A stretch of DNA of 64,000 bases from Tretioscincus oriximinensis (Eukaryota > Chordata > Lepidosauria > Squamata > Gymnophthalmidae), in assembly GCA_022410635.1 (NCBI GenBank), contig JAJVDF010000260.1, positions 934,997-998,996 of the forward strand. Reading direction: 5' to 3'. Under the pieces are notes generated by a model that was not told the DNA's origin, searched no databases, and was given only the letters and a program-made list of their open reading frames with translations. A program made the translations under genes and the position numbers. Shown one piece after another: positions 50,815-61,520 of this stretch (the first letter of the stretch is position 1; the number at the start of each line of letters is the position of its first letter).

Positions 50815-50965
50815 ATCCCCACTGAGCCTTTTTCTGGCTCATATCTCAGGACAGAGCTTGGCCAGCCCATTCGTGGCCTGCCATAGCCTACACCACATGG
50901 ATGGCAGGTTCCTATCCTGAGATATAGCCCAGAATACAACTCAGTAGGGACTGGGCTCTAGTGTG
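50815..50965. repeat. CR1-C hairpin module relative, extended form
   Basis: CCCCACTGAGCCTTTTTCTGG, CTCAGGACAGAGC, GTGGCCTGCCATAGCCTACAC, ATGGCAGGTTCCTATCC, AGCCCAGAATACAACTCAG and GGGACTGGGC. The two ends are inverted relative to each other (CACTGAGCC... and ...CTCAGTAGGG), so the whole unit is a larger imperfect palindrome. Confidence 0.55.
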
Positions 50966-51234
50966 GAGTCCTCAGGCAAGGAGCTTCAATTCTCCTTGGA
51001 TGAGCAGGAAACATTTCCACTGGAACAGAGACAAGGGGAAGGGGAATATATTGTTCCTGCCAAGAACAGTCATGGCTGTGGGATATTATGTTTCATGCAA
51101 GCATCTGGCCACATTTGTGAAGGTGATGCGCACCCACATGCTCTCCACCTTTATTACATGGAATAAAAATGATGTACAATGTACTGTGGGGTTTCTCAGT
51201 GAATAATCCCAAGGACCACCTTTACAACAAAGTG

Positions 51235-51535
51235 CATAAGGACATAAGAAGAGCCCTACTGGATCAGGCCACAGCCCATCTTGTCCAGCATTCTGTTCCA
51301 CACAGAGGCCCACCGGATGCACCTGAGCAGTCCGAACAGAGGAAAGCAAAATATGCTCCTGTTCATGACTCCCTGCAAATGTCATTTCGAGAGCACTACC
51401 TGTTGCCCCATCCCAGAGGCAGCATCCAGACATCCATCCTAGTACCCATTTATACCTTTGGTATCAATAAACCTGTCTAGTCCTGTCTTGAAGCTGTCCA
51501 AACTGTTAGCTACCACCACCTCTTCAGTAAGCAAA
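51235..51535 (-). mobile_element. CR1-A LINE 3' end
   Basis: ATAAGGACATAAGAAGAGCCC through TGAAGCTGTCCAAACTGTTAG; ends at CTCTTCAGTAAG. Confidence 0.85.
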
Positions 51536-51778
51536 GGACTCTAGACTGTTTTCTACCATGTCAGAGGTTTACAGTCCTGCAGGAAGAACTGGTGCGTAGG
51601 AAAAGCCGTGTTGGACAATGGGAACATGGAATTCAGTTCCGCATGGCACGTGTCAAACAACCAGATTGCTTCTGAATAATAACTCTTCCTACAAGAAGCA
51701 AGTTGCTTTGTGGCATTTCAAACAGGCCCCGTCCCCAGGGGGCCTTATTCTGGGCTATATTTCGGTACAGTGTATGTC
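51536..51778. other. Unassigned DNA with a hairpin-module edge
   Basis: CCCCGTCCCCAGGGGGCC and TTATTCTGGGCTATATTTCGG at 51727-51770 match the edge of the extended hairpin module. Confidence 0.4.
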
Positions 51779-52172
51779 CACCCACCGTGGTCTGAAAATC
51801 ATGATGCATGAGGAAGGGTTAAAGGATCTTGGGATGTTTAGTCTGCAAAAGAGAAGATGGAGAAGAGACCTGATAGCTGCCTACAAATATCTAAAAGGCT
51901 GATAGAGTAGAGGAGGATATCAGTCTCATTCCCAGCGGCACATGGAAGGACAAGCAGTAATAGGTTTAAACTGCAAGGGAGGAGATATAGATATCAGAAA
52001 AAACTTTCTGATAGAAAACCAGTAGAAGCATTTGCCATAGAAGGTGGCAAGTTCGCCTTCACTGGAAATCTTCACACAGAGGCAAGGCAAACATCTGGGA
52101 TGGTTTAGTGAATCCTGCATTGAGCAGGGGGTTGGATCCCATTACGCTGGAGGTCCATTCTAGGATTCTAAG
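51779..52172 (+). mobile_element. CR1-B LINE 3' part
   Basis: HEEGLKDLGMFSLQKRRWRRDLIAAYKYLKG is encoded in part, followed by the degraded C-terminus and GGAGGTCCATTCTAGGATTCTA. Confidence 0.8.
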
Positions 52173-52177
52173 CTAGT

Positions 52178-52262
52178 GCAGTCTACACCAGCATGTAGAT
52201 AGCAGGCTCCTGTTTTGAGCTTCCCAGGATAAGGCTCAGTGGGGACAAGGGGGCAAGTTATT
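52178..52262. repeat. CR1-C hairpin module relative
   Basis: GTGCAGTCTACACCAGCATG, AGATAGCAGGCTCCTG, AGGATAAGGCTCAGTGGGGA. Lies directly after a CR1-B tail, not in CR1-C. Confidence 0.5.
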
Positions 52263-52455
52263 TTCCTCATTTACATCACAGCTGGCTGAACTGCCAAGCA
52301 GAGGGAGAGAACTCAGATTCCCCATTTTATTTGACACTGTTGTCTTCATTCCTGCCTTCCTTGAGGCAAAGCTCACGCTTCCTGTGCCCTGCTTTGCCTT
52401 GCAGGGAAAATGGGAAACCCACATTACATCCTTTCTCTTATGCCCGTATACACAT

Positions 52456-52612
52456 CCAATCATAGGGTTGGATGGGACCTCCAGGGACTTGGGGTCCAAT
52501 CTCTGCTCAATGCAGGATTTACTAAACCATTCCAGTCCGATGGCTGCCCAGCCTGTGTCTGAAGACTTCCAGCGAAGGAGAACTCACCACCTCCTGGGCC
52601 AACCCGTTCTAG
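52456..52612 (-). mobile_element. CR1-B LINE 3' end
   Basis: CCAATCATAGGGTTGGATGG through ACTCACCACCTCCTGGGCC. Confidence 0.75.
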
Positions 52613-53883
52613 AAACAACTCATGTCATGAGAGCTTTGACCATTGGTGAACAGAACTGTCTGTCAATTTAGAACCCTTTCTCTTTTGGCTTTATCATCCG
52701 CACGAGATGATAAACTGTCTTATTGACAGCCATAGTTTAAAGAGCCTGGGCAATCCAATTTGCCCTTGGTCCACCTCAAAAAACCCTTCCAGAGTTCACT
52801 TGGGAAGGAAAAAGACGCCACCTCTCCACCAAGATATCCCATTAACAGTTGCAAAATAAATAAACAGATTTCCAGGGATGCTTTTTAATTTTTTTAATGG
52901 TTTCAATCTAAAGATTTTGGTGCCACAAGAGTTAACCTCAGACGGAAACTCATTTTGCCAAACGATTGCATTTAATTTCCTTCCCACAATGGCACATCCT
53001 TAAACACCCACATTCGGAGTTTCCTGCCTCCGCACAGATAATCCGTGATGGCCTCTGCTGCTCTTGTAATGTCTTGGAGCAGCTGCTCTCTCTGGCACGC
53101 CTGCCCTCTTTTTCCCCTGAACCTGAACGCTTAAAACGCGTTTATTAATCTTCCACAGCTCTGGGACGAGTCGTTCCTTCTTTGAAAAAAAACGAGCCCG
53201 ACACGGGTCTCATCTGCTCAGGCGTAAACTCGGCCCATGCAAAGGGCGGAGATCCAATTGTGACGACTGCGCCGATCCCTTCCAAACCGTATTGATGCTG
53301 CGGCTAATGGATGGTCCCCATTTGTCCACGGCTGCCATCAACGGCCTTCATCTTCATTTATGACTCACAGAGTCCATTCTGGTGAGTGTGTTTGATAAAA
53401 TACCCAATTACCATTTCTCTCTCGCCTTCTTTTCTCCCCCTACAAGCAGCTCAACAACTGCTTAGCTGCTAAAAAGGCTCCAGTGCAGAAGATAAAGGAC
53501 TAATCATTGCTGCCCGAACAAATGTCGGCAGCCGTTTGCAATGATTTTCGTTAAGTAGATTATTTCCCCCCACAAAAGCAACACGGCCGGTTCAATATTT
53601 ATTTTGGCGAGGGCCTCATTTCCATACGGCTGCCAGCTGCTCCCTTCCCCGCTCAGCCCTGGTTGACTTCCCATTTCAAGGGTCAGAAAGGCGGGTCTAA
53701 ACCTCTCGGGCTGCTTGGAAGGGGGTGGGAGGATCGGCAGACGTGTATCCAATCAACTCCCCCAAAAGATAGCCTCACATCTCAATTCCTCATTTACTCT
53801 GTCAAGGAGGGATACGGAAAGTGTGGCTCACGGGCCAGGAGCGGCCCATGGAACCCTTTAATTTTCCTGCCCCCTACCAAGAA
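52613..53883. other. Unique region, strong candidate conserved non-coding DNA
   Basis: 1.2 kb without recognised repeats. 53200-53660 is the least repeat-like stretch in the window, with GCTAATGGATGG, ATTTATGACTCACAG, GGACTAATCATTGC and CAATATTTATTTTGGCG motifs. No gene with family signature in any frame. Confidence 0.45.
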
Positions 53884-54880
53884 AATTGAAAACAGCACAT
53901 ATAGAATGGGAGGGATACATCTGAGCGGTAGCAAATCTGAAAGGGACCTGGGCATATTGGTAGGTCACAGACTAATCAGGAGTCAACAATGTGAAGCAGC
54001 TGCAAAAAAGCAAACACAATCCTGGGATGTACTACAAGGAGCATAGAATCTTGATCAGGTGAAGTAACTGTTTCTCTCTACAGTACTTTGGTCAGACCAC
54101 ATTTGGAATACAGTGTTTAAGTCTGGGCACCCCAAGATAAAAAGGACACTGATAAACTAGAGAAAGCCCAAAAGAGAGTTACGAGGATGGTGGGTGGTCT
54201 GGAAACCTTGAGAGCCTACGAGGAATGGTTGAAGGATCTAGAGGTGTTCAGTTTCAGAAGAGAAGACAGGAGACCTGATAGCTGCCCACAAACATATGAA
54301 GGGCTTTTCTCAGCACAGGGGGTCAACCTTGTTCTCATTGTTGCAAGCACGGATAGCTCAGTCGCTAAGGAATCCATCTCTCATCTGGGATGTGAGGATG
54401 CGTGAGCACCTTCCCCTAGCCTGTAGCTCTAGCCAACCCAGCCATTCGAAAGCATGAATTGCAAGAAATTGCAACTGACTGCAAGTAGATATATGGGAAC
54501 CACCACAGCCTGTTGGGGAAGATAGAATGTCAGCCTTCGGGCAAAAGTATCCTTGTAAGCTGCTTTAAATCCCTTTGAAATGTGAGAAAATGCGGGGTAT
54601 AAGAACCCAGTTCTATTTCTTCTTCTTCTTCATTGGCACATGGAAGGAATAGAAACAATGGGATGAAACTACATGGGACAAGATTTAAATATTAGAAAAT
54701 AATTTCTGATTGTAAGCATGATAAACCAGAGAAAGAGGTTGTCACAGGAGTTTTCCTTCTCTGGAAATCTTCTAGGGAGCCATCTGGGTAGCCATCTCTC
54801 TGGGATGGTTTAGGGAATCCTGCATTAAGCAGAGGGTGGACCCCATGATGCTGGAGGTCCCATCCAACTCTAGGATTTTA
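53884..54880 (+). mobile_element. CR1-B LINE with a SINE inserted
   Basis: Encodes SGSKSERDLGILVGHRL-like sequence, then MVGGLETL, YEEWLKDLEVFSF and, after the SINE, the C-terminal region and 3' UTR ending CCAACTCTAGGATTTTATTA. Several frameshifts and short deletions are visible. Confidence 0.85.
54341..54630 (+). mobile_element. tRNA-derived SINE type 1 with 5-bp target duplication
   Basis: Plus orientation: head with GGATAGCTCAGTCGCTAAGGA (box A region), body with CAGCCATTCGAAAGCATG, GATAGAATGTCAGCCTTCGG and GGGGTATAAGAACCC, and a TTC tail. CATTG flanks both sides (54336-54340 and 54631-54635). The box B region is damaged (GGGATGTGAGGATG). Confidence 0.85.
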
Positions 54881-55290
54881 TTACCCCCATCTTTGAAATG
54901 GTCTAAGGACTGATCAAATAACTATTATATATGACGAACTCCACCCAGGCTTCAGCTGCTATAAATAATCTGGAAACTCTGTACATGGTTGTAGCTGACA
55001 ACGGATCCAGACTTGCTCACATTTATTGCTGTATCTGTTTTAGTTCCTTGTGCTTCCTCTTCTCTGTTTAGCCTTGCACGATGCGTTGCTAAACTCCACT
55101 TCTTGTGTCTGCATATCTAACATTCAAGCATCCCCAGTTGTGTTGTCAGTTCGCCTAGGCTCCTTTGTTAATATTCTGCAGCTGAAGTAAAGCCAGTTTG
55201 TGTTCGCCTTGTGTTCCTTAGTTAGCCTTATGTGTGAGAGAGGACACTTGTGGACAGTAATGTTCTAAATTGCCTAGTGAAGAAGTCCCG
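54881..55290. other. Unassigned DNA
   Basis: No gene seen. TGTTAATATTCTGC and TTAGTTAGCC motifs; no clear LTR ends. Confidence 0.35.
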
Positions 55291-55347
55291 TTCTCACTGG
55301 CGTATGGAAGGACTAGAAGCAACAGGATGAAACTGCAAGGGAGGAGA
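55291..55347 (+). mobile_element. CR1-B internal fragment
   Basis: CCCGTTCTCACTGGCG, GGAAGGACTAGAAGCAACAGG, GAAACTGCAAGGGAGGAGA match the coding segment before RFRLDIR. Confidence 0.6.
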
Positions 55348-55775
55348 ACAGAAGAGAAGCCCTGCTGAATGGGGCCCATCCAGTCCAGCACTCTGTCTCA
55401 CTCAGTGGCCCACGACTACCCTTGGGCATCTCAGAGGCGGTATCAAGAGATCCATCCTGGTAGCTATTGATACTTTGGCTTCCATGAACTTGCCTCATCC
55501 TGTCTTTAAGCTATCCAGGCTTCATCCAGCTACCACCACCTCTTCTGGGGGTAAATTCCACAGACTAATGACCCTCTGGGTGAAAAAATATTCCCTTGTC
55601 TGTCCTCACTCTTCTGCCCATCAGTTTCAAGGAAGGCCCCCTGGTCCTAGTGCTGTGTGATAAAGAAAATAATTTTTCTCTATTCACTTTTATCACCTCA
55701 TGCATGATTTTATATATTTCAGTCAGATCACCTATTAACCGCCGAGTTTCGAGGCTGAAGAAGCCCAGAAGGAAA
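55348..55775 (-). mobile_element. CR1-C LINE 3' part
   Basis: GAAGAGAAGCCCTGCTGAATG through the 3' UTR and the coding remnant LFSLSHSTRTRGPSLKLMGR (minus strand), to about RRLIGDLTEIYKIMHEVI. Confidence 0.85.
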
Positions 55776-56848
55776 TCATCTTTTCTACTTCTTCTTGTGA
55801 ACCAGAGATGCAAAATCAGTTTCATTTTTATTTGTTTATTATTTATTTGCACGGGGATTTTTTCATATTGGCCAGGATTCATCCTTATATGTAACTGATC
55901 AAATCTTGCATTTATAAACATAGCCCTCAGAAATAGTGCCATGAACAGGTGGGGCAGACTATCCTATAGCTTCATTGCTACTCCCAAGAAAAAAAAATTC
56001 TCATTTGTCTGTGGCCATTCCTGGGGATTTGAAAAGTACAACAAAACCTGTTTCGATCTGTTACCTTTTATACCTTCTGCTTCCTTTGCTCTGTTTCAAG
56101 CCTTAGGATGCTCCCCTTCCAACCCCCTAGCAAGGTAATATCTTCCCCTTCTTCTGCTAAGCTTCTCAGCTCAGCGCTGTCCGTAAAGGGATCCTGTCGG
56201 TCACGCTTCAAATAACTACAGCACAGAGATTAAATACAATCTATATCCACATAAATCATTGAATAAATGAATCATGAAATTAATATGTAAATTGTGTGTT
56301 TAACCTCTATTTATATACCACTGTCTGTCACCATGTAGTAAATCTAAAACTAATTGCAAATTCACAACTCTGCAGAAAGGAAAAAAAAACGGACGCCATG
56401 GTAAAAGCTGACATATTTATTAACTAAATGTTGAACTACATTGAGTAAGTAATTAACAGTCATGCCGGAACAGGGAGAGGAAAATTATATTTAAGTACAG
56501 ATGTCACCTGTATGAAATGGCGAAAACTATTTTAGATGAGATTCTGATATTAATCAAAGCAATAACACGGTTTAATTTTTGACAGAGAAATCTGTTACCG
56601 TTTATTCACAATTCCATTAAACAGGCCATTATTAAAAGACTGCTGGTCGTGACTGTGAGGGGTTTCCCTGTGAGCTCTTAAAGGAAAACAGTGCAAAATC
56701 TTTGGGTGGTTATAGAGCCAGGGGTTACCTAGAGGCAATCCAAACATCTCTAACCCCACATGTGGAAGTATGGAGTGGATAAGACTGGGGCAGCACATGC
56801 AAGATCACAAGTCGGATGAATAAGGCGCCATACATAAGTACATACCCT
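55776..56848. other. Unique region, strong candidate conserved non-coding DNA at 56200-56660
   Basis: No repeats recognised. 56200-56660 is AT-rich and unique, with GTAAGTAATTAACAGTCATG (56446-56465), TGATATTAATCAAAGC and TTTATTAACTAAATG. Its character resembles developmental enhancers. No gene. Confidence 0.45.
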
Positions 56849-57081
56849 TTGGACACCAAGGATATAAATGGATACTAGGATGGATGTCTGGATGTTGCCT
56901 CCGGGATGGAGCAACAGGCAGGACTCCTGAAATGCCATTTGCAGGGAGTCATGAACAGGTGCATATTTTGCTTTCCTCTGTTTGGACTGCCCAGGTGCAT
57001 CTGGTGGGCCTCTGTGTGAGACAGAATGCTGGACTTGATGGGCTGTGGCCTGATCCAGTATGGCTCTTATGTTCTTATGTT
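56849..57081 (+). mobile_element. CR1-A LINE 3' end
   Basis: From CTTTGGACACCAAGGATATA to GGCTCTTATGTTCTTATGTT. Near consensus, so young. Confidence 0.85.
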
Positions 57082-57547
57082 ATTACATAAGAGACCATAA
57101 GAACCTAAGAGAAGCCCTGATGATTGGGATCAGAGCCTAGCTAGTCCAGCCTCCTGTCTCACACACTTCAAGTAGAAGACGGCAAAACTCTGACCTGTTC
57201 TCAACTCTTCTCTGCCACAGTCTACCCTGGCATGTGGATGAGCCAGGAGGGCCTGCCATAGACTGCCCCAGCCCACCAATTGCACCTGGGCAGTCTCAAG
57301 CAGAAAAAGCCAAAATGCTCACCTGTTCTCAACTTCATGCAAACAGTGCTTCAGGAATCCTCCCTGTTGCTCCATCCCAGAGGCAGAATCAAGACATGCA
57401 TCCCAGTAGCTTTTTATACGCTTGGCTTCCAAGAATTTGTCTAATCCTGCCTTAAGGATATCTAGGCTTTATACAGCTACCACCACCTCTTCTGGAAGTC
57501 AATTCCAACGACCAAGAACCCTCTGGGTGAAAAAATACATTCCCTTG
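57082..57547 (-). mobile_element. CR1-C LINE 3' part, tail to tail with CR1-A
   Basis: ACATAAGAGACCATAAGAACC, two TCTACCCTGGCATGTGG/TAGACTGCC motif remnants (57220 and 57258), CCCACCAATTGCACCTGGGC and the 3' UTR to TGGGTGAAAAAATACATTCCC, where an L1 tail fragment begins. Confidence 0.8.
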
Positions 57548-57856
57548 GAAAAGGCATACAGAAAAAGTCTCTGTATCAAGCCAAACGTGGTAACTTCATG
57601 GAATCCTTTGTTGCATACTTATTTCAAAAACCTAAACTCCGGGAATTCGGGTTAATACTTAATCATCATATGTAAAACACTTCAGTTTATTCTGTTTTCT
57701 TTTATGATTTGTACTGTACATGGGGGGATTTTAGGACATTAGACAGTTTTGTTTGTTTTGTCTTCATACTGAGTTAAACATGATGCAATATTGTTATTTT
57801 TGTAAAATTGTAAATTTTGGTATATTAAAAATATTTAAGAAAATAAAATAATTTTT
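57548..57856 (+). mobile_element. L1 LINE 3' end
   Basis: VVTSWNPLLHTYFK is encoded (57590-57630), resembling the L1 ORF2 terminus (SWKPLLDY-like), followed by a 3' UTR ending in AT-rich TATTAAAAATATTTAAG and an AAATAA tail. Confidence 0.65.
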
Positions 57857-58568
57857 TTCTCACCAAATGAGATACTCGGAATTGGCAACACACAATGCCA
57901 GGGCATCCATCTCGGACCTCAGCAGTCCTTGGACAAAGAAACTACAAAGAAAGATTTGAAAGAGAAGCAGCAGAATTGCACAAATACCAGTCCATCAACT
58001 ACAGATTCTACTGAGACAATAGATTCATGCCACATGACGCATATTATAACACCAGCATCTGAAGAAATAGACGTGCCTATGAGAGCTCCTGCCACCTACG
58101 CTTCACCAGTTGGTCTTCAAGTGCTACAAACCCCCTTCATGGACATTATAACACTACTTAACTTCCCAGCCTCTTGAGAGCACTCTTGGACCAATTCTCT
58201 CTCCCCATTTCTGCATATGTTTGACTGCAACATTTTACCTATTTACACTTCATTCTCCCAGGCACTTCCCTCCACGTAAAAGGACTAACTTTGGTACTTT
58301 AATTGTACTTGACCTGGTTAATCCCATCAACCACATTTACATGTCTGTTGTCATTTCCTGCATTCAGCTTGCTCCATGTAGTCCATCCTTAGCATTTGTT
58401 CCTTAGCGTCTAAAGAAGGAGCCTTGTCTATAAAATCTCANGCCACCAACCTTTCACCTGTTAGCCTCCAAAGTGCTATTAATCACATTAAAAAATTCTT
58501 TCTTTCTTTCATTTCTTTCTTTCCCCCAAGCAATTCTCTACGTTTAAGAGGATTAACGTCTGTACTTT

Positions 58569-58690
58569 TTAAAAAACAAACTTTTATTGAAATGTTATTA
58601 GCAATAAAAACATTCAGCCGACTAAACAATAGGAGTCTATCAAACGGTTGATTGCAGTAAAGCAGACCAATGGAAGGACTGAAAGCAGGA
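58569..58690 (-). mobile_element. Probable L1 3' end fragment
   Basis: TTTTTAAAAAACAAACTTTTATTG is the reverse of a poly-A and AATAAA-like L1 terminus. Too short for a firm call. Confidence 0.4.
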
Positions 58691-58711
58691 ATCCAGAAGT
58701 AGATTAAACAT

Positions 58712-58805
58712 AATAGATTTATTTATTTATTTGTACTCGTATCCCACACTATACCTGAAGGTCTCAGGGNAGCCAACCATAGGCTGGCGCAGATAGCTTT
58801 TGTTG
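58712..58805 (-). mobile_element. L2-like LINE 3' end
   Basis: TTTATTTATTTATTTGTACTC, ACCTGAAGGTCTCAGGG and GCCAACCATAGG parallel 39414-39480 and 43170-43210. Confidence 0.55.
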
Positions 58806-58851
58806 CATTATTTACATCATTTAACTGTACTTGGCTTGATTTACCCATCAT

Positions 58852-59895
58852 AAGAACATAAGAACATAAGAAGAGCCATACTGGATCAGGCCACAGCCCA
58901 TCAAGTCTAGCATTCTGTGTCACACAGAGGCCCACCAGATGCTCCTGGGAAGTCCGAACNGAGGAAAGCAAAATATGCTCCTGTTTATGACTCCCTGCAA
59001 ATGGTATTTCAGGAGTCCTGCCTGTTGCTCCATCCCGGAGGCAGCATCCAGACATCCATCCTAGGACCCATTTATACCCTTGGTGTCCATAAACCTGTTT
59101 AGTCTTGGCTTGAAACTATCCAAGCTGTTACCTACCACTACCTCTTCAGGAAGTAAATTCAACAGGCCGATGACCCCCTGGGTGAAAAAATACTTTTCTT
59201 TGTCTGTTCTCACTTTTCTATCCATCAGTTTTAAGGAGGCCCCCTGTCCTTGTGTTGTGTGATAGAGAAAACATTTTTTCTCTGTTCACCCTGTCCATCC
59301 CATGCATGATTTTGTACACTTCAATCAGATCACCTCTCAAACGTTGTCTTTCAAGGCTGAAGAGGCCCAGACGCAGCCTAACTTCATAAGGGAGGTGCTC
59401 CAGACCCATGATCATTTTTGTTGCCCTTTTCTGCACCTTCTCCAGTTCCAGAATGTCCCTCTTGAGATGTGGTGAACAGAATTGAACACAGTATTCCAAA
59501 TGTGGCCTCACCACAGATTTATACAGGCAAAACAACATTTGCTGACTTGTTTTTGATTCCTTTCCTAATTATCCCCAACACGGAATTTGCCTTTCTTGCT
59601 GCCGCTGCACACTGGGTTGACATTTTCATTGAATTATCCACCAACACCCCAAGATCCTTTTNTTGCTTGGTCACAGAAAGCTTGGTTCCCATCAGGTGGT
59701 AGGAGTTGTTGGGGTTCTTTGCCCAAATATGCATGACCTTGCACTTGCTTAAGTTGAAGTGCATTTGCCACTTTGATGCCCACTCACCCAATTTCAATAG
59801 ATCACTCTGGAGTGCCTTACAATCATTTTCAGTTTTCACTACCCTGAACAGTTTAGTGTCGTCAGCAAACATGGCTACTTCACTATTTACCTCGA
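58852..59895 (-). mobile_element. CR1-A LINE, 1.04 kb with RT palm end and C-terminus
   Basis: Tail ATAAGAACATAAGAACATAAG (complement). Minus strand: [60 protein letters not shown], then [47 protein letters not shown] and SLSHNTRTGG. Single-base losses break the frame twice. It begins just 5' of the FADD box and lies within the split PLE. Confidence 0.9.
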
Positions 59896-60030
59896 ACCAT
59901 ATTTACATGTCATTCCCTGGATTCGGCTTACTACATGTAATCTGTCCCTGGCATTTGTTTCTGAGCATCTGAAGCAGTGTCCTTGCCTACNAAAGCTCAT
60001 GCTGCCTCCCTTTCTCACATGCTAGACTTC

Positions 60031-60555
60031 CTCCAAAGAAAGCCTATTATCTGTGAGGGCTTGTCATAAATTGTGTCTGAGTTCCCNAAAAAATGCATTA
60101 TTTTGTTACACAAAAAAGATATTATGTTATGTTAATGAGCCCAAGTTGCTTTTAAAAATGCAGCCACTTCAAACCTCTTGGATGTACGTTTTGTTATGTC
60201 ACTTTGTGACGCCTCAAATTTAGGAAACCGNCGTTTTCCTACAGAAGCTGTTAAGAGCTTTTCTTTCTGCTCCTTGAGACATTGGTTGGTGGTTTTCTTT
60301 CTTTCCTTTTCTTTTTTCTTCTTCCCAGCCAGATCCCGCTGCTTTTATTAGTTTTCTGGTGCTATATTCATTTTATTTTTTGTCTGCAGCTGTTCTGGTT
60401 TCTTACTTTATGATTTATTACAGTCAAGGACCAACAATTTAAGCTGCTCGGAGCTTTCAACATCACTTGCTAATTCTGTCAGTATTTACCCCATCGTTGC
60501 AAACACTTCCAGCGGGTAGCTCAGCTCCTGGAAGAAACACGCTCAGCTGGTTTCC
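60031..60555. other. Unique region, candidate conserved non-coding DNA
   Basis: ATGTTAATGAGCCCAAG, TGTCACTTTGTGACG and TTTATGATTTATTACAG in repeat-free sequence; CTTTTC-rich run near 60300-60325. No gene. Confidence 0.4.
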
Positions 60556-60569
60556 ACTGAAGGCTGCAC

Positions 60570-60752
60570 CCACACATAGCATGAATTTGGGGCCTGCCAT
60601 AGTCTACACTAGCATACAGATGGCAAGGTTTGAGAAGAGGTGATGGTTTTGCTTGAGATGCCCAGGGACAATTGATGGGCTACTGGGTGAAGCAGAAGGC
60701 TGAACCACATGGTGACTGTGGCCCCATCCATCAGGGCTCCTCTAATGTCAGG
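60570..60752 (+). mobile_element. CR1-C 3' end
   Basis: Hairpin right arm GGGGCCTGCCATAGTCTACAC, GATGGCAAGG, TGGTTTTGCTTGAGATGCCC and GGGCTCCTCTAATGTC. Confidence 0.7.
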
Positions 60753-60786
60753 AAGAGATGGAGTGAGTGAGTTTTTGTCTTCTCCT

Positions 60787-61077
60787 TAGAAGAAGAAGAA
60801 GAATTGAGTTTTTATATCCCACTCTAGAGGCTTACAGGGTTAATTTTCATCCGAAGGCTTACATTTTTATTCTATCTTCCCCATCAAGTTAATGATGGTA
60901 CTCATTTATCTAATTGATATTCATATTACGAATTTGCATCTCTTTCAAATAGCCAAGTTGGCTAGAGTTGCAGGCTAGTAGAAGGCACTCAACCCCTCCT
61001 CACGTCCGACACAGGGCTACAAAACCCGATCTCCCAGATGGAAGACCGTCTTCTTAGCGACTGAGCCATTNGTGCCT
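60787..61077 (-). mobile_element. tRNA-derived SINE type 1
   Basis: GAAGAAGAAGAATTGAG tail side, TTTTTATATCCCAC, GGCTTACATTTTTATTC, AAATAGCCAAGTTGGC, and head complement CTTAGCGACTGAGCCATT with box B-like GGGTTTTGTAGCCC on the minus strand. Confidence 0.8.
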
Positions 61078-61520
61078 GCATTTGTGCCTTCTGTCTGAGA
61101 TGGCCAAGAGCTACTGGTGGGCCATTGGGTGAGTCAAAAGGCTGGACAGAAAGAGCTATTGTGGCCCCTTTCAGCAGGGCTCCTCTTATGACACCACCAT
61201 CTGCATGCTAATGGAATCTGCCATAGTCCTTATGGGAATGTGGATGACTAACAGGGTGTGACAGAGGCTGGACTAGATGGGCTGTGGCCTCNTTCACCAG
61301 GGCTCCTCTTCAGTTCTTATGTTCTTAAACAATTTAGTCAATCTTCAAACACTTCAAACCATCTTCAAGCATTTTGGTCAATCTTCAAACAAGCTTCAAA
61401 CACTGTAGATGCCACTGTAGGGAGTCGAGAACAGGTAAAGGTTTTGCCTCTTCTTTCAGCTTGAGACGCAATTGGTGGGCCACTGTGGGAAACAGAAGGC
61501 TGGATGAGTTGGGTTCTGAT
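61078..61520 (+). mobile_element. Three stacked CR1-C 3' ends
   Basis: Pieces at 61078-61190, 61191-61327 and 61410-61520 end or continue with GGGCTCCTCTTATG, CAGTTCTTATGTTCTTA and AGAAGGCTGGATGAG. Between them, 61328-61395 is a short repeat of CAATCTTCAAACA units. Confidence 0.65.

Larger units (their letters stand above)
57857..60030 (+). mobile_element. Tandem PLE remnant, split by L1, L2 and CR1 insertions
   Basis: Hammerhead-like cores lie at 58059 (CTGAAGA), 58410 (CTAAAGA) and 59969 (CTGAAGC), each followed by GCTCCTGCCACC- or GCTCATGCTGCC-type sequence. The first two are 351 bp apart. The second unit begins again with CCCCCAAGCAATTCTCTACG (58523), stops near 58568 and resumes at about 59896 with CCATATTTACATGTC, exactly where the first unit (58330) continues. 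A frame at 57929-58177 may be PLE C-terminal coding sequence but no GIY-YIG motif is clear. Confidence 0.6.

Noticed and set aside
54341..54400. tRNA gene suggested by GGATAGCTCAGTCGC
   Set aside because: Box A-like head only, damaged box B and no cloverleaf; it is the SINE head with a target duplication.
54881..55290. Possible solo LTR
   Set aside because: No TG...CA ends, target duplication or polyadenylation arrangement seen.
57929..58177. Possible PLE GIY-YIG coding end
   Set aside because: Location suits a PLE C-terminus, but no GIY-YIG or catalytic residues can be identified; left as untyped PLE sequence.
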